Origin: Paludibacterium sp. B53371
Lineage (GTDB): Bacteria > Pseudomonadota > Gammaproteobacteria > Burkholderiales > Chromobacteriaceae
DNA length: 64,000 nucleotides
Reading direction: 5' to 3'
NCBI RefSeq assembly: GCF_018802765.1
Contig: NZ_CP069163.1
Span: forward strand, 3,420,311-3,484,310
In this document: positions 15,128-23,703 of the stretch, in pieces
Layout: every line of letters begins with the position of its first letter
How positions within the stretch are numbered: position 1 is the stretch's first letter
The notes under the pieces: generated by a model
Told to the model about the DNA's origin: nothing
The model's input: the letters and a program-made list of their open reading frames with translations, nothing else
The model's database searches: none
Position numbers and translations under genes: made by a program

Positions 15128-15709
15128 ATGACCGACTATCTCTACCTGCACGGCTTCAACTCCGGTCCGCAGTCACTCAAGGCGCGCGAAACCGCCGACT
15201 GGCTGGCCCGGCACGAGCCGGCGAGCCGCTTTCACTGCCCGAGCCTGTCGGTTCACCCGGCCCTGGCCCTGCCGCAAGCGGCCAGGGTTGTGGCCAGCCT
15301 GCCGGACGACACGCTGCTGATCGGGAGTTCGCTTGGCGGTTTTTACGCCGCCTGGCTGGCACAAACCATGAGCCGGCGGGCGGTGTTGATCAATCCGGCT
15401 ATCGAACCCCATCTCGATCTGGCCCACCTGCCGCGTGACCAGATCCACCCGGGCACCGGAGAGCACTACTATCTGGATGATGCCGATCAGGCAGCGCTGC
15501 GCAACCACCAGATTACCCATCCGGACCGCGATCGTTTCTGGCTGGTGCTGGGCACGGCTGACGAAGTGCTGGACTGGCGACACGCGGCACGGCGCTTTCA
15601 GGGCTGTCGTCAAACATTGTTCAATGGCGATGACCATCGCTTGCAGCGCTGGCCGGCGTGCCTGCCGCAACTGGCACAGTTCGCCCACCATGGAGAATCC
15701 GAGCAATGA
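15128..15709 (+). CDS. YqiA-like alpha/beta-hydrolase esterase
   Basis: A 193-aa small serine esterase of the YqiA/UPF0227 group. The family opening YLYLHGFNSGPQSLKA is present, with nucleophile elbow GSSLGG, an acidic residue in LGTADEVLDW and the catalytic His in GDDHRL. The natural substrate is unknown; E. coli YqiA hydrolyses short-chain and palmitoyl-CoA esters. Its stop overlaps the next start (ATGA at 15706-15709), so it is translationally coupled to the oxidoreductase gene. Confidence 0.85.
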   Translation: MTDYLYLHGFNSGPQSLKARETADWLARHEPASRFHCPSLSVHPALALPQAARVVASLPDDTLLIGSSLGGFYAAWLAQTMSRRAVLINPAIEPHLDLAHLPRDQIHPGTGEHYYLDDADQAALRNHQITHPDRDRFWLVLGTADEVLDWRHAARRFQGCRQTLFNGDDHRLQRWPACLPQLAQFAHHGESEQ

Positions 15710-16680
15710 CCCAAGCCATTCGCTTTGCACAGACGGGAGGACCCGAGGTCCTGCAACTGGTCAATATCGAGATCGGCGACCCCGCTCCCGGCCAGGTTCG
15801 CCTGCGACACACCGCCATCGGCGTCAATTTCATCGATACCTATCAACGGGCCGGACTTTATCCCCAGCCCCTGCCTTCGGCCATGGGGCAAGAAGCAGCC
15901 GGCATTGTCGAAGCCGTTGGCCAGGGCATCAGCCATCTGCAGGTCGGCGATCGCGTCGCCTATGCCGGGGGCCCTCTGGGCGCCTACAGCGAGCAGCGGC
16001 TGATCGATGCCCAGCATCTGGTGCGTCTGCCTGACGGGATCAGCGATGAAGTGGCCGCTTGCATCATGTTGCAGGGCATGACAGTCGAATACCTGATTCG
16101 CCGCACCTTTGCCGTGGAAGCCGGCCAGACCGTGCTGTGGCATGCGGCGGCGGGCGGGGTCGGCCAGATTGCCGTGCAATGGCTGAACTCGCTGGGCGTC
16201 AATGTGATCGGAACCGTCGGCTCGGCGGAAAAGGCTGAACGGGCTCGTGCGCTGGGCTGCCGGCACGTGATTCAATACCGTGAAGAAGACGTGGTGGCAC
16301 GCGTCATGGCGCTGACCGACGGCAAGGGTGTGCCGGTCGTGTATGACTCGGTCGGCAAGGATACCTTCGAAGCATCGCTCGCTTGTCTGGCCCGGCGCGG
16401 CATGCTGGTCAGCTTCGGCAATGCCTCGGGGCCGGTTGCACCGTTCTCGCCGCTGCTGCTGTCGCAGAAAGGCTCCCTGTTCCTCACCCGCCCCCGTCTG
16501 GGAGACTACATCAGTACCCGGGCGGAGCTGGAAACCTCGGCCAATGCCTTGTTCGAGCGGATCCTGTCCGGCGCCATCAAGGTCAGCCCGTCACACCGCT
16601 ACCCACTGGCAGAGGCGGCACGGGCACACCGCGAGCTGGAGAGCCGCCAGACCAGCGGCTCGCTCATCCTGCTGCCCTGA
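15706..16680 (+). CDS. qor: NADPH:quinone oxidoreductase, Qor family
   Basis: Zinc-independent medium-chain dehydrogenase/reductase of 324 aa. It shows GVNFIDTYQRAGLYP in the N-terminal GroES-like domain, the nucleotide-binding WHAAAGGVGQIAVQW (AxxGGVG) and YDSVGKDTFEASLACLARRGMLVSFGNASGPV. All are typical of Qor, which reduces quinones by one electron using NADPH. The start is fixed by the ATGA overlap with the upstream esterase. It may protect against quinone stress. Confidence 0.92.
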   Translation: MTQAIRFAQTGGPEVLQLVNIEIGDPAPGQVRLRHTAIGVNFIDTYQRAGLYPQPLPSAMGQEAAGIVEAVGQGISHLQVGDRVAYAGGPLGAYSEQRLIDAQHLVRLPDGISDEVAACIMLQGMTVEYLIRRTFAVEAGQTVLWHAAAGGVGQIAVQWLNSLGVNVIGTVGSAEKAERARALGCRHVIQYREEDVVARVMALTDGKGVPVVYDSVGKDTFEASLACLARRGMLVSFGNASGPVAPFSPLLLSQKGSLFLTRPRLGDYISTRAELETSANALFERILSGAIKVSPSHRYPLAEAARAHRELESRQTSGSLILLP

Positions 16681-16705
16681 GCAGCTTAAAAGACGCGAAG
16701 GATTG

Positions 16706-17077
16706 TCAGTTCTGTTCGGCGGGGGCAATGCGGCGGCGCTCGTCGCGCCAGAAACGGTCATGATGCTGCGCTGCGGCGTTTCTCGCGCCCGGCGCGCTGC
16801 TGCCAGGACCGTGCGGCGGCCTGGGGGGGAAAGGCTTGCCCTGCAGGATTTTCTGCGCTTCCTGCGGTGAGAGATCGCCGTTGTTGACTGCCTCCTGCAA
16901 GCGCAAGGCGCGCAAGGCCAGCTCATCGGAGGGAGGCTTGGGCAAGACGCACACCGGCTGGGGATCCTGGGTGGCACATTGACTGCCAGGAGCAGGCGCG
17001 CTCGACGCAGCCTGCGCCTGGGTCATCAGCCCCAGCAGCAGTACAGCGCACCAACGTGTCGATTCCTTTGTCATCAT
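16706..17077 (-). CDS. small secreted proline-rich protein, function unknown
   Basis: Hypothetical protein of 123 aa. It has a signal peptide (CAVLLLGLMTQAQA, cut predicted after AQA), then two cysteines (SQCATQDPQPVCVLP) that could form a disulfide, and a helical segment LALRALRLQEAVNNGDLSPQEAQKILQG that resembles short periplasmic stress-sensor modules. The tail is rich in Pro, His and Arg. I do not recognise the family. It is divergent from ompR, so regulation by OmpR is possible but unproven. Confidence 0.7.
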   Translation of the reverse strand: MMTKESTRWCAVLLLGLMTQAQAASSAPAPGSQCATQDPQPVCVLPKPPSDELALRALRLQEAVNNGDLSPQEAQKILQGKPFPPRPPHGPGSSAPGARNAAAQHHDRFWRDERRRIAPAEQN

Positions 17078-17268
17078 GCCGATATTGTACCCTTGTCTTT
17101 CGATCTGAAGCAGCTGGCCAGATCCACCCTCTCAATTTAACCGCCGCTCATGTTTCATCCGTTAGCATCCATGGCTATTCCATTAACATTTATGTACCCT
17201 TGCCTTACGTTAACACTTGAACATACCGGTTCGTCCCGGTCCGATTAATTCCAGCTATTCTGACCATC
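17078..17268. other. intergenic region upstream of ompR
   Basis: A 190-base A/T-richer gap between divergent genes. The stretch at about 17208-17226 (GTTAACACTTGAACATACC) loosely resembles an OmpR box (TTTACTTTTTGNAACATA), which would allow autoregulation. No firm promoter was assigned. Confidence 0.3.
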
Positions 17269-17994
17269 ATGGAAAAAAGCAAAATTCTGGTCGTCGATGA
17301 CGACGCCAAACTCAGGGACTTGCTGACGCGCTATCTGGATCAGCAAGGTTACGCCGTGGATACGCTGGCAGATGCCCGGGACATCGACCGCAAACTGGCA
17401 CGAAACCGGCCAGACCTGCTGGTGCTCGACGTCATGATGCCTGGCGAAGATGGTCTGGCACTGGTGCGCCGCCTGCGCGCCCAGGGCGAGATGATTCCGG
17501 TCATCATGCTGACAGCGCGAGGCGAGGACATCGATCGCATTCTCGGCCTGGAAATGGGGGCCGATGACTATCTGCCCAAGCCATTCAACCCGCGTGAACT
17601 GACCGCGCGGATTCAGTCGGTACTGCGTCGCCATCTGGCCACGCCGGCGCTGACCGCCAGCCACGACGAGAATGCCCAGATCACCTTCGGTGAGTTTTCC
17701 CTCAACCTGGGACAACGGGAACTGCGGCAAAACGATCGTCCGGTCTCGCTCACCAGCGCCGAATTTGCCGTCCTGTCCGTCCTGGCCACCCATCCGCGCC
17801 GCCCGCTGACCCGCGAGCAACTGATGGAGATGGCGCTGGGCAAAGGCAATGGCGAGTCGCTGGATCGCAGCATTGATGTGCACATCTCGCGCCTGCGCAA
17901 GGCACTCGACAGCGAGACTGCCGGCCCGCGCTATATCCAGACGGTCTGGGGCTACGGCTACGTCTTTGTTCCGGACGGTCAGTCGAGAGAATGA
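17269..17994 (+). CDS. ompR: OmpR-type response regulator
   Basis: Two-component DNA-binding regulator of 241 aa. The receiver domain has the acidic pocket Asp10-12, phospho-acceptor Asp54 in LVLDVMMPG, Thr82 and Lys104 (LPKPF). The C-terminal winged helix ends with SRLRKALD and YIQTVWGYGYVF. Similarity in style and the coupled EnvZ partner support OmpR rather than another OmpR-family member. It overlaps envZ by ATGA (17991-17994). Confidence 0.92.
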   Translation: MEKSKILVVDDDAKLRDLLTRYLDQQGYAVDTLADARDIDRKLARNRPDLLVLDVMMPGEDGLALVRRLRAQGEMIPVIMLTARGEDIDRILGLEMGADDYLPKPFNPRELTARIQSVLRRHLATPALTASHDENAQITFGEFSLNLGQRELRQNDRPVSLTSAEFAVLSVLATHPRRPLTREQLMEMALGKGNGESLDRSIDVHISRLRKALDSETAGPRYIQTVWGYGYVFVPDGQSRE

Positions 17995-19310
17995 TGCTGC
18001 GCAGAATCGGCGGCTCCCTGTTCCTGCGTCTGGCCCTGCTGGTCATTCTGACCGTCGTGGCAACCCAGCTGATCACCTGGTGGATCGTGGTCACTGAGCG
18101 GCGAGAATTGATCGCCAAGCAATTCTACAGTCAGGTCGTCGATACCCTGGCCGATCTGGAAGGTCGGCTGGATACCGTGCCACCAGCCAAACGCGCAGCC
18201 TATCTGGCGGAATACAATCGCCCCTGGCTGACACAGCTGCAACCTCCCGATGCCGACAAGGGACTGGTCTTCACCACCCGCCTCAATGATTTCGAAATCA
18301 TCCTGGCGGAACGTTTGGGCAAGGAGGTCGGCTATCCGCTGACGGTAAAACTGCGCAAGCTGCAGGATCGCCGGCAACTGTGGATCTCGGTGCATGTGCT
18401 TGGTCAGCCCTATTGGCTGGTGGTGCCGATGGGTCGCTTCCGCGACAACGTCATTGGCTCCATGTCCCTGGCAGCCCTGCTGGCCTCGCTGTGCGCCATT
18501 CTGGTGGCCTCAGCCATTGCCTGGCGGACCACCATGCCAATCAGTCAGGCGGTCAAAGCCTCGCGTGAACTGGCGCGTGGGCGCATTCCCGAGCCCCTGA
18601 ACGAAAACATCGGCTCCAGCGAGATCCAGGCGCTGAGTCAGGGCTTCAATGGCATGGCGCGTTCCCTGGAAGCGGCCGCTTCTGAGCGCCGCCTGATGCT
18701 GGCCGGCCTGTCCCATGATCTGCGCACGCCACTCACCCGGCTCAAGCTGATGGTCGAATTGCAGGGGGACTCAGCAGACGCCAGCGGCATGCTGAGCGAT
18801 ATCGATGAAATGTCCGGCATCGTGCGCCAGTTCATCGACTTTGCCCGAAGCGAAGAAAATCTGCGCAGCGAACCGGTCGCGCTGGCCGAACTGGCCAGCA
18901 GTGTTGTCGCACGATTCCGTCGCGAGCAACTGGCCCTTCACCTGTCCGTCTCCGCCGAGCCGGAGATCATTGCTGACCCGCTGGCGCTGGAACGCCTGCT
19001 CAGTAATCTGATCGACAATGCCCGCCGTTACGGTAAAACACCCATCGAGGTGCGGGTCGAACGTGACCTCAGTCATGCCATGCTGAGCGTGATTGATCAG
19101 GGAGAAGGCATTCCGGTCGAACTGCAGCAGGCGGCACTGGCTCCCTTCGAACGTCTGGCCGCCCATCGCGGCACCGATGGCGGCAGCGGACTGGGCCTGG
19201 CCATTGTGTCGCGGATCGTCAAACAACATCACGGCGAACTGCTGTTCTCCCATTTGCCGCAAGGGGGGTTCCGCGTGACCGTCAAACTGCCGTTACCGGT
19301 TTCCCGGTGA
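17991..19310 (+). CDS. envZ: EnvZ-type sensor histidine kinase
   Basis: Inner-membrane osmosensor-like kinase of 439 aa. There are two membrane segments (about residues 8-33 and 156-177) around a periplasmic domain, then HAMP (RTTMPISQAVKASRELARG), a dimerisation/phosphoacceptor motif LSHDLRTPLTRL with His241, and an ATPase domain with NLIDNARRYG, DQGEGIP and GGSGLGLAIV. It is translationally coupled to ompR. The message ends at the terminator 19337-19373, just after a parS-like site. Confidence 0.92.
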   Translation: MMLRRIGGSLFLRLALLVILTVVATQLITWWIVVTERRELIAKQFYSQVVDTLADLEGRLDTVPPAKRAAYLAEYNRPWLTQLQPPDADKGLVFTTRLNDFEIILAERLGKEVGYPLTVKLRKLQDRRQLWISVHVLGQPYWLVVPMGRFRDNVIGSMSLAALLASLCAILVASAIAWRTTMPISQAVKASRELARGRIPEPLNENIGSSEIQALSQGFNGMARSLEAAASERRLMLAGLSHDLRTPLTRLKLMVELQGDSADASGMLSDIDEMSGIVRQFIDFARSEENLRSEPVALAELASSVVARFRREQLALHLSVSAEPEIIADPLALERLLSNLIDNARRYGKTPIEVRVERDLSHAMLSVIDQGEGIPVELQQAALAPFERLAAHRGTDGGSGLGLAIVSRIVKQHHGELLFSHLPQGGFRVTVKLPLPVSR

Positions 19311-19326
19311 CGTTCCACGTGAAACC
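19311..19326. other. parS-like ParB binding site 1 (14/16)
   Basis: CGTTCCACGTGAAACC matches the parS consensus TGTTYCACGTGAAACA at 14 of 16 positions, differing only at the outermost bases. It begins directly after the envZ stop. See the origin finding for the group of six sites. Confidence 0.65.
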
Positions 19327-19336
19327 ATCACGGCCA

Positions 19337-19373
19337 TAAAAAAAGCGTCCATCTTCCCAGATGGACGCTTTTT
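19337..19373. terminator. bidirectional terminator between envZ and pepP
   Basis: A 14-bp stem (AAAAGCGTCCATCT paired with AGATGGACGCTTTT) has a 4-base loop and flanking A and T runs. It sits in the 77-base gap between two convergent genes and can stop both. Confidence 0.92.
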
Positions 19374-19387
19374 CTGTATCAGGCCGG

Positions 19388-20776
19388 TCAGCCCTGCATC
19401 ACGGCTTCCACTTCCGCCACCGTCTTCGGAATCGGCTCACCCAGCACACGGCTGCCGGTCTCGGTCACCAGCACGTTGTCTTCAATGCGGATACCGCCGA
19501 AATCGCGGAACTCATTGAATTTATCGTAGTTGATCAGATCGGCAAACTTGCCTTCGCGCTGCCAGGCATCGATCAGCGCCGGGATGAAATAGATACCCGG
19601 CTCCACGGTAATCACCATGCCGGCACGCAGCGCCTTGCCCATGCGCAGATAGCCCAGACCAAACAACTCGCTGCGTTGCTGGCCTGCATCGTAGCCGACC
19701 AGGGTCTCACCCAGATTTTCCATATCATGCACGTCCATGCCGATCTGGTGGCCCAGACCGTGCGGGAAAGCGATGGCATAGGCACCGGAATCCACCACCT
19801 TCTCGGCCGGCCCGTTGAAGAAGCCCATCTGCTTCATGCGCTCGACCATGGTCCGCGCGGCCAGCTTGTGTACGTCGAAGTATTTGACGCCCGGACGCAT
19901 GGCCGCAATCGCATCCAGTTGCATGGCCAGCACGGTTTCATACAGCGCGCGCTGACGCTCACTGAATTTGCCGCCCACCGGAATGGTACGGGTGATGTCG
20001 CTGGCGTAGCCGGAATCGGCACTGGCGCCGGTGTCATTGACCACCAGGTCACCGGCTTCCAGTACCTGATCATGACGATGGTTGTGCAGTACTTCGCCAC
20101 GACGCGAGAAAATCACCGGATAAGCCAGCTGCCAGTCACGGCTGCGCATAATGCCCTCCATGGCGCCGACCACCTGATATTCCACCACCCCCGGACGCGC
20201 GGCCTTCATGGCGGTAATGTGCATTTCACGGGTCACCGTCAGTGCACGCTCGATTTCGGCGATTTCTTCCGGGCCCTTCACCTCGCGCAGCGCGACGATG
20301 CTCAGAGCCAGCTCCGCCGAGGCGCCACGCTTGACGGCATCGGCGGTGCGACCGAGCAGACGGGCCAGCTCCAGAATGGTCTCGCCACGATAGGGGGTCA
20401 GGTAATGCACGGTCACACCGTTAAGGAGGGCATCACGCAGCACCTGCTCCAGCTCGGCATACGGACGCGAGGCACTGATGCCGACCGTGGCGGCACGCTG
20501 CGCCAGGGTCGGCAATTCACCCGTCCAGACAATGTCATCCACATCGACATCATTGCCGAACAGCGTACAGCTGCCGTCACGGCTGTCGATGACCCCGGCC
20601 AGGCCGGCATCGTTCAGGCCGAACAGGTAACGGAAAGTACTGTCCTGCACAAAGGGATAAGGATTGTGCAGATAATTCATCGGCGCATCCACGTTACCGA
20701 TAAACAGCATCAGACCCGGTTTGGCATCGGCAAGCAGGCGACTGCGGCGTTGTTGGTAGACCTCGGCGGCAAACAT
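19388..20776 (-). CDS. pepP: Xaa-Pro aminopeptidase (M24B)
   Basis: Cytoplasmic metallopeptidase that removes an N-terminal residue before proline. It is 462 aa, as expected for PepP. The N-terminal creatinase-like domain (PFVQDSTFRYLFGLNDAGLAGVID) is followed by the pita-bread domain. Metal ligands are visible: VNDTGASADSGYASDITRT (two Asp), FPHGLGHQIGMDVHD (His), TVEPGIYF (Glu) and RIEDNVLVT (Glu). The upstream region contains a CACGGAA sequence that is not a parS site. Confidence 0.95.
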   Translation of the reverse strand: MFAAEVYQQRRSRLLADAKPGLMLFIGNVDAPMNYLHNPYPFVQDSTFRYLFGLNDAGLAGVIDSRDGSCTLFGNDVDVDDIVWTGELPTLAQRAATVGISASRPYAELEQVLRDALLNGVTVHYLTPYRGETILELARLLGRTADAVKRGASAELALSIVALREVKGPEEIAEIERALTVTREMHITAMKAARPGVVEYQVVGAMEGIMRSRDWQLAYPVIFSRRGEVLHNHRHDQVLEAGDLVVNDTGASADSGYASDITRTIPVGGKFSERQRALYETVLAMQLDAIAAMRPGVKYFDVHKLAARTMVERMKQMGFFNGPAEKVVDSGAYAIAFPHGLGHQIGMDVHDMENLGETLVGYDAGQQRSELFGLGYLRMGKALRAGMVITVEPGIYFIPALIDAWQREGKFADLINYDKFNEFRDFGGIRIEDNVLVTETGSRVLGEPIPKTVAEVEAVMQG

Positions 20777-20872
20777 TGTTTCGAACCTTTTTATCGTGGT
20801 TTCACGGAATGGGGACGATGCACAATGTACACCCCGGGGGGCCGGTACGCCAGCCGCATTCCGGTCGGCAGC

Positions 20873-22081
20873 TCAAGTCCCGGGACGCAGCGACAGCCAC
20901 AGCTGGCGCCAGTGCAGATGCTTCACCACATGGGCCAGCACGCCGGCCACAATCCCCCAGAATGCCGCCCCCATGCCTAGGAAATGCATGCCGGAGGCAG
21001 TCAGCAGAAAGGTCATCAGCGCAGCCTCGCGCTGAGACTCGTCACGCATGGCCGTGGTCAGCCCGTTGCCGATGGCACCCAGCAAGGCCATGCCCGACAA
21101 GGCTGCGACCCAGGTCTTGGGCACGGCGGCAAACAGCAGGATCAGCGAGCCGGCCGCGAGACCGGCCAGCAGATACAACAACCCGCAGACCACCCCGGCA
21201 ATATAGCGCCGCTGCGGCTGTGGATGCGCCTCCGGCCCGGTGCAGATGGCGGCGGTGATGGCCGCCGGATTGATGCCATGTGCGCCGAACGGCGCAATCA
21301 GCAAGGACACCAGGGCATTGGCGGCGACCATCGGACGGCTTGGCAGGGCATAGCCATCGGCGCGCAGTACCGCCATCCCGGGCAGATACTGACCACTGAG
21401 TGCCACCAGCGCCAGGGGCAAGCCGAGGTTGAGTACCGCCTGCCACGACCATGTTGGCGTCACCCAGACCGGCTGGGTCCACCCGCCGCTCAGATCCGGC
21501 CAGTGCATCCGTCCCTGGGCCAACAACAGCAACAGTCCGCCCAGCAACACCGCCAGTACGGCATAACGCGGACGCCAGCGGCGCATCAGCAGGTAGATAG
21601 CCAGCATGCTCAGTACCAGCAGCGGATCCAGTGCAATCGAGGTAAACAACTCGGCGCCAAAGCGAAACAGAATGCCGGCCAGCATGGCCGAAGCGATAGA
21701 GGCCGGCAAACGCCGCATCAGCACATCGAACACCCCGCTCCAGCCAATCAGGCCGATCAGTAGTGCGGCCGCCAGATAGGCGGCAACCGCCTCGCCCGGG
21801 GTATGGCCGGGCAACATGGTCACCAGCAAGGCCGCGCCCGGGGTGGACCAGGCAATGACAACCGGCATGCGATAACGCAGACTGAGTACCAGTCCGACCA
21901 GTCCGCTGCCGATCGAGGCGGCCCCCAGCCAGGACGAAGTCAGGGCCGCACTGAAATGCGCGGCATGTGCGGCCTGATACATTAAGACAGACGGGCCGGC
22001 AAACGACACGATCACCGCAATCACTCCAGCCTGAATGGCCGACAGGGAACTGTCGGCTGCCCACTGCTTTAACCACCCCAT
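20873..22081 (-). CDS. benE: BenE-family benzoate/H+ symporter-like transporter
   Basis: Polytopic inner-membrane protein of 402 aa with about 11-12 hydrophobic segments. Family features are YRMPVVIAWSTPGAALL, GVFDVLMRRLPASIASAMLAGILFRFG, the conserved PFGAHGINPAAITAAICTGPEAH and the Arg-rich RYIAGVVCG. BenE of Acinetobacter and YdcO of E. coli are the named relatives. Benzoate is the family-level guess; no benzoate catabolic genes are nearby. It is divergent from a MocR-type regulator that may control it. Confidence 0.85.
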   Translation of the reverse strand: MGWLKQWAADSSLSAIQAGVIAVIVSFAGPSVLMYQAAHAAHFSAALTSSWLGAASIGSGLVGLVLSLRYRMPVVIAWSTPGAALLVTMLPGHTPGEAVAAYLAAALLIGLIGWSGVFDVLMRRLPASIASAMLAGILFRFGAELFTSIALDPLLVLSMLAIYLLMRRWRPRYAVLAVLLGGLLLLLAQGRMHWPDLSGGWTQPVWVTPTWSWQAVLNLGLPLALVALSGQYLPGMAVLRADGYALPSRPMVAANALVSLLIAPFGAHGINPAAITAAICTGPEAHPQPQRRYIAGVVCGLLYLLAGLAAGSLILLFAAVPKTWVAALSGMALLGAIGNGLTTAMRDESQREAALMTFLLTASGMHFLGMGAAFWGIVAGVLAHVVKHLHWRQLWLSLRPGT

Positions 22082-22219
22082 AGCTTGTTCTCCCCTGTTC
22101 GGCCATCAAACACACTGCACAGATTAACCGGCATCCCGGGGAGTGACCTGATACAGCCTTGGCAGTCGGGCTGTAACAGTTTAGGCTAAAACAATCTGTT
22201 CTATATAACAGGACTGATC
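22082..22219. promoter_or_regulatory. divergent promoter region of benE and the MocR-type gene
   Basis: A 138-base gap. Directly before the regulator start lies CTGTT-CTATAT-AACAG (22196-22211), an inverted repeat that covers a TATAAC -10-like sequence. A shorter CTGTAACAG copy is at 22171-22179. These half-sites in series fit MocR-type autoregulation, though no -35 is clear. Confidence 0.45.
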
Positions 22220-23647
22220 ATGACGCTACCGCGCTACCGCGCCATCGCCGAACAGTTGCTGCAGGACATGTCGCGTGGCGACTACCCTCCCGGCAGTCGC
22301 CTGCCCTCGGTCCGCGCGCTGGCACATCGCTTTGCCGTCAACAATCTGACGGCGTTGCAGGCCTATCGCTGGCTGGAACAGCAACAACGCGTTGAAGCAC
22401 GCGAACGCAGCGGCTTCTACGCCGTCCAGCCTGGCCAGCACCTCTCCATGTCTGTCCCGGCCCCCACCACCCCGATGCCGGGCACCTGGGTCAACGTCGA
22501 CAATCATGTGGCGAATCTGCTCTCGCTGTCCGGTTCTGCCGTGCAACATCAACTGCACATGGCCGAAGCCCACGAGAGCCTGTATCCGGCCGAGGAGCTG
22601 GCACGGCGCCTGCAACACAAATTGTCGCGCCAACCAGCGCTGCTGGGAGCGCATCTGCCGGCCAGTGACCGTCATGCCCTGTTGACCGGCCTGCAGCGGC
22701 TGGCTGACCAATGGCAGATGAGCCTGCCGGCTGACGCATTGCTGATGACCAACGGCTGTACCGAAGCCATTCAGCTGGCCTTGCGCGGGCTGACCCGTCC
22801 GGGAGATGTGGTGGCGGTGGAAACGCCCGTTTATTTTGGCCTGCTGCAAACCATCGAAAGTCTTGGCCTGCGCGTACTGGAGATTCCCTGCACGCCCGGT
22901 CAGGGGCTGTCGCTGGAGGCGCTGGAATTTGCCCTGCGCCAGGGTTCGCCGATCCGCTGTCTGGTGGTGGTTGCCAACTTCCAGAATCCGACGGGGGCGC
23001 TGATGCCTGACGACCATAAGCGGCGGCTGGTGGAGATGATGCATCGGCGTGACATCCCCATCATCGAAGACGACGTCTTCGGCGACCTGTATTACGGCAG
23101 CGAACGCCCCAGACCGCTGAAAGCCTGGGATCGGCACGGCGGTGTGATCTACTGCAGCTCGTTTACCAAAACCTTCGCCCCGGCGCTGCGACTGGGCTGG
23201 CTGTCAGGCGGCCGCTACCATGCCAGGCTGGAGCGCCTGAAGGTCAGTAACAGCTACGTGACCTCTTCGTTGCTGCAGGCAACCATGGCCGACTGTCTCA
23301 ACAGTGGCCTGTATGCCAGACAGGCGGCGCGCTTGCGGCAACAATTGAAAGAGCAGTCGCGCCAGATGCAGGCCGCCGTTTTACAGGCCTTCCCGCTGGG
23401 CACCCAGATCCTGTCGCCTTCTGGCGGCATGCTGCTGTGGGTGGCCTGCCCCGAACCGGTGGATACCCTGCCCTTGTTGCAGCAGGCGCTAGCCCATTCG
23501 GTCAGCTTTGCGCCGGGGCTGGTTTTCTCCGCCGAGCCCCGCTTCCGCCAGCACCTGCGCCTGAGTATCGGCCACCCCTGGGATGCAAAGCTGGCCGAGG
23601 CAATTCAAACACTGGGCAGCCTGGCAAAAGGCTTGCAGCGCCATTAA
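22220..23647 (+). CDS. MocR/PdxR-type regulator (GntR HTH fused to aminotransferase fold)
   Basis: A 475-aa fusion. The N-terminal winged helix is of GntR type (YRAIAEQLLQDMSRGDYPPGSRLPSVRALAHRFAVNNLTALQAYRWLEQQ). The C-terminal domain is an aminotransferase class I fold that normally binds PLP: DVVAVETPVYFGLLQ, VVANFQNPTGALMPDDH, IEDDVFGDLYYG and the PLP-lysine motif SSFTKTFAPALRLGWLSGG. Such proteins usually sense PLP or amino compounds rather than catalyse. It is divergent from the BenE-like transporter, its most likely target. Terminated at 23658-23690. Confidence 0.9.
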   Translation: MTLPRYRAIAEQLLQDMSRGDYPPGSRLPSVRALAHRFAVNNLTALQAYRWLEQQQRVEARERSGFYAVQPGQHLSMSVPAPTTPMPGTWVNVDNHVANLLSLSGSAVQHQLHMAEAHESLYPAEELARRLQHKLSRQPALLGAHLPASDRHALLTGLQRLADQWQMSLPADALLMTNGCTEAIQLALRGLTRPGDVVAVETPVYFGLLQTIESLGLRVLEIPCTPGQGLSLEALEFALRQGSPIRCLVVVANFQNPTGALMPDDHKRRLVEMMHRRDIPIIEDDVFGDLYYGSERPRPLKAWDRHGGVIYCSSFTKTFAPALRLGWLSGGRYHARLERLKVSNSYVTSSLLQATMADCLNSGLYARQAARLRQQLKEQSRQMQAAVLQAFPLGTQILSPSGGMLLWVACPEPVDTLPLLQQALAHSVSFAPGLVFSAEPRFRQHLRLSIGHPWDAKLAEAIQTLGSLAKGLQRH

Positions 23648-23657
23648 TTGTCCCAGG

Positions 23658-23690
23658 CAACAAAAAACCGCCCGAAGGCGGTTTTTGTTG
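23658..23690. terminator. terminator between MocR-type gene and C69 dipeptidase
   Basis: CAACAAAAA-type arms extend a CCGCC/GGCGG stem with the tetraloop CGAA and T-runs on either strand. It lies between convergent genes 11 bases past the first stop and 13 before the second. Confidence 0.9.
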
Positions 23691-23703
23691 GCGACCGTCC
23701 GAC

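Noticed and set aside
20795..20815. A seventh parS site before pepP
   Set aside because: The sequence reads GGTTTCACGGAATGG; the right half of the palindrome is lost.
19361..20980. A 539-codon frame opposite pepP
   Set aside because: It is fully antisense to a clear M24 peptidase, rich in His, Gln and Arg, and without any recognisable domain.
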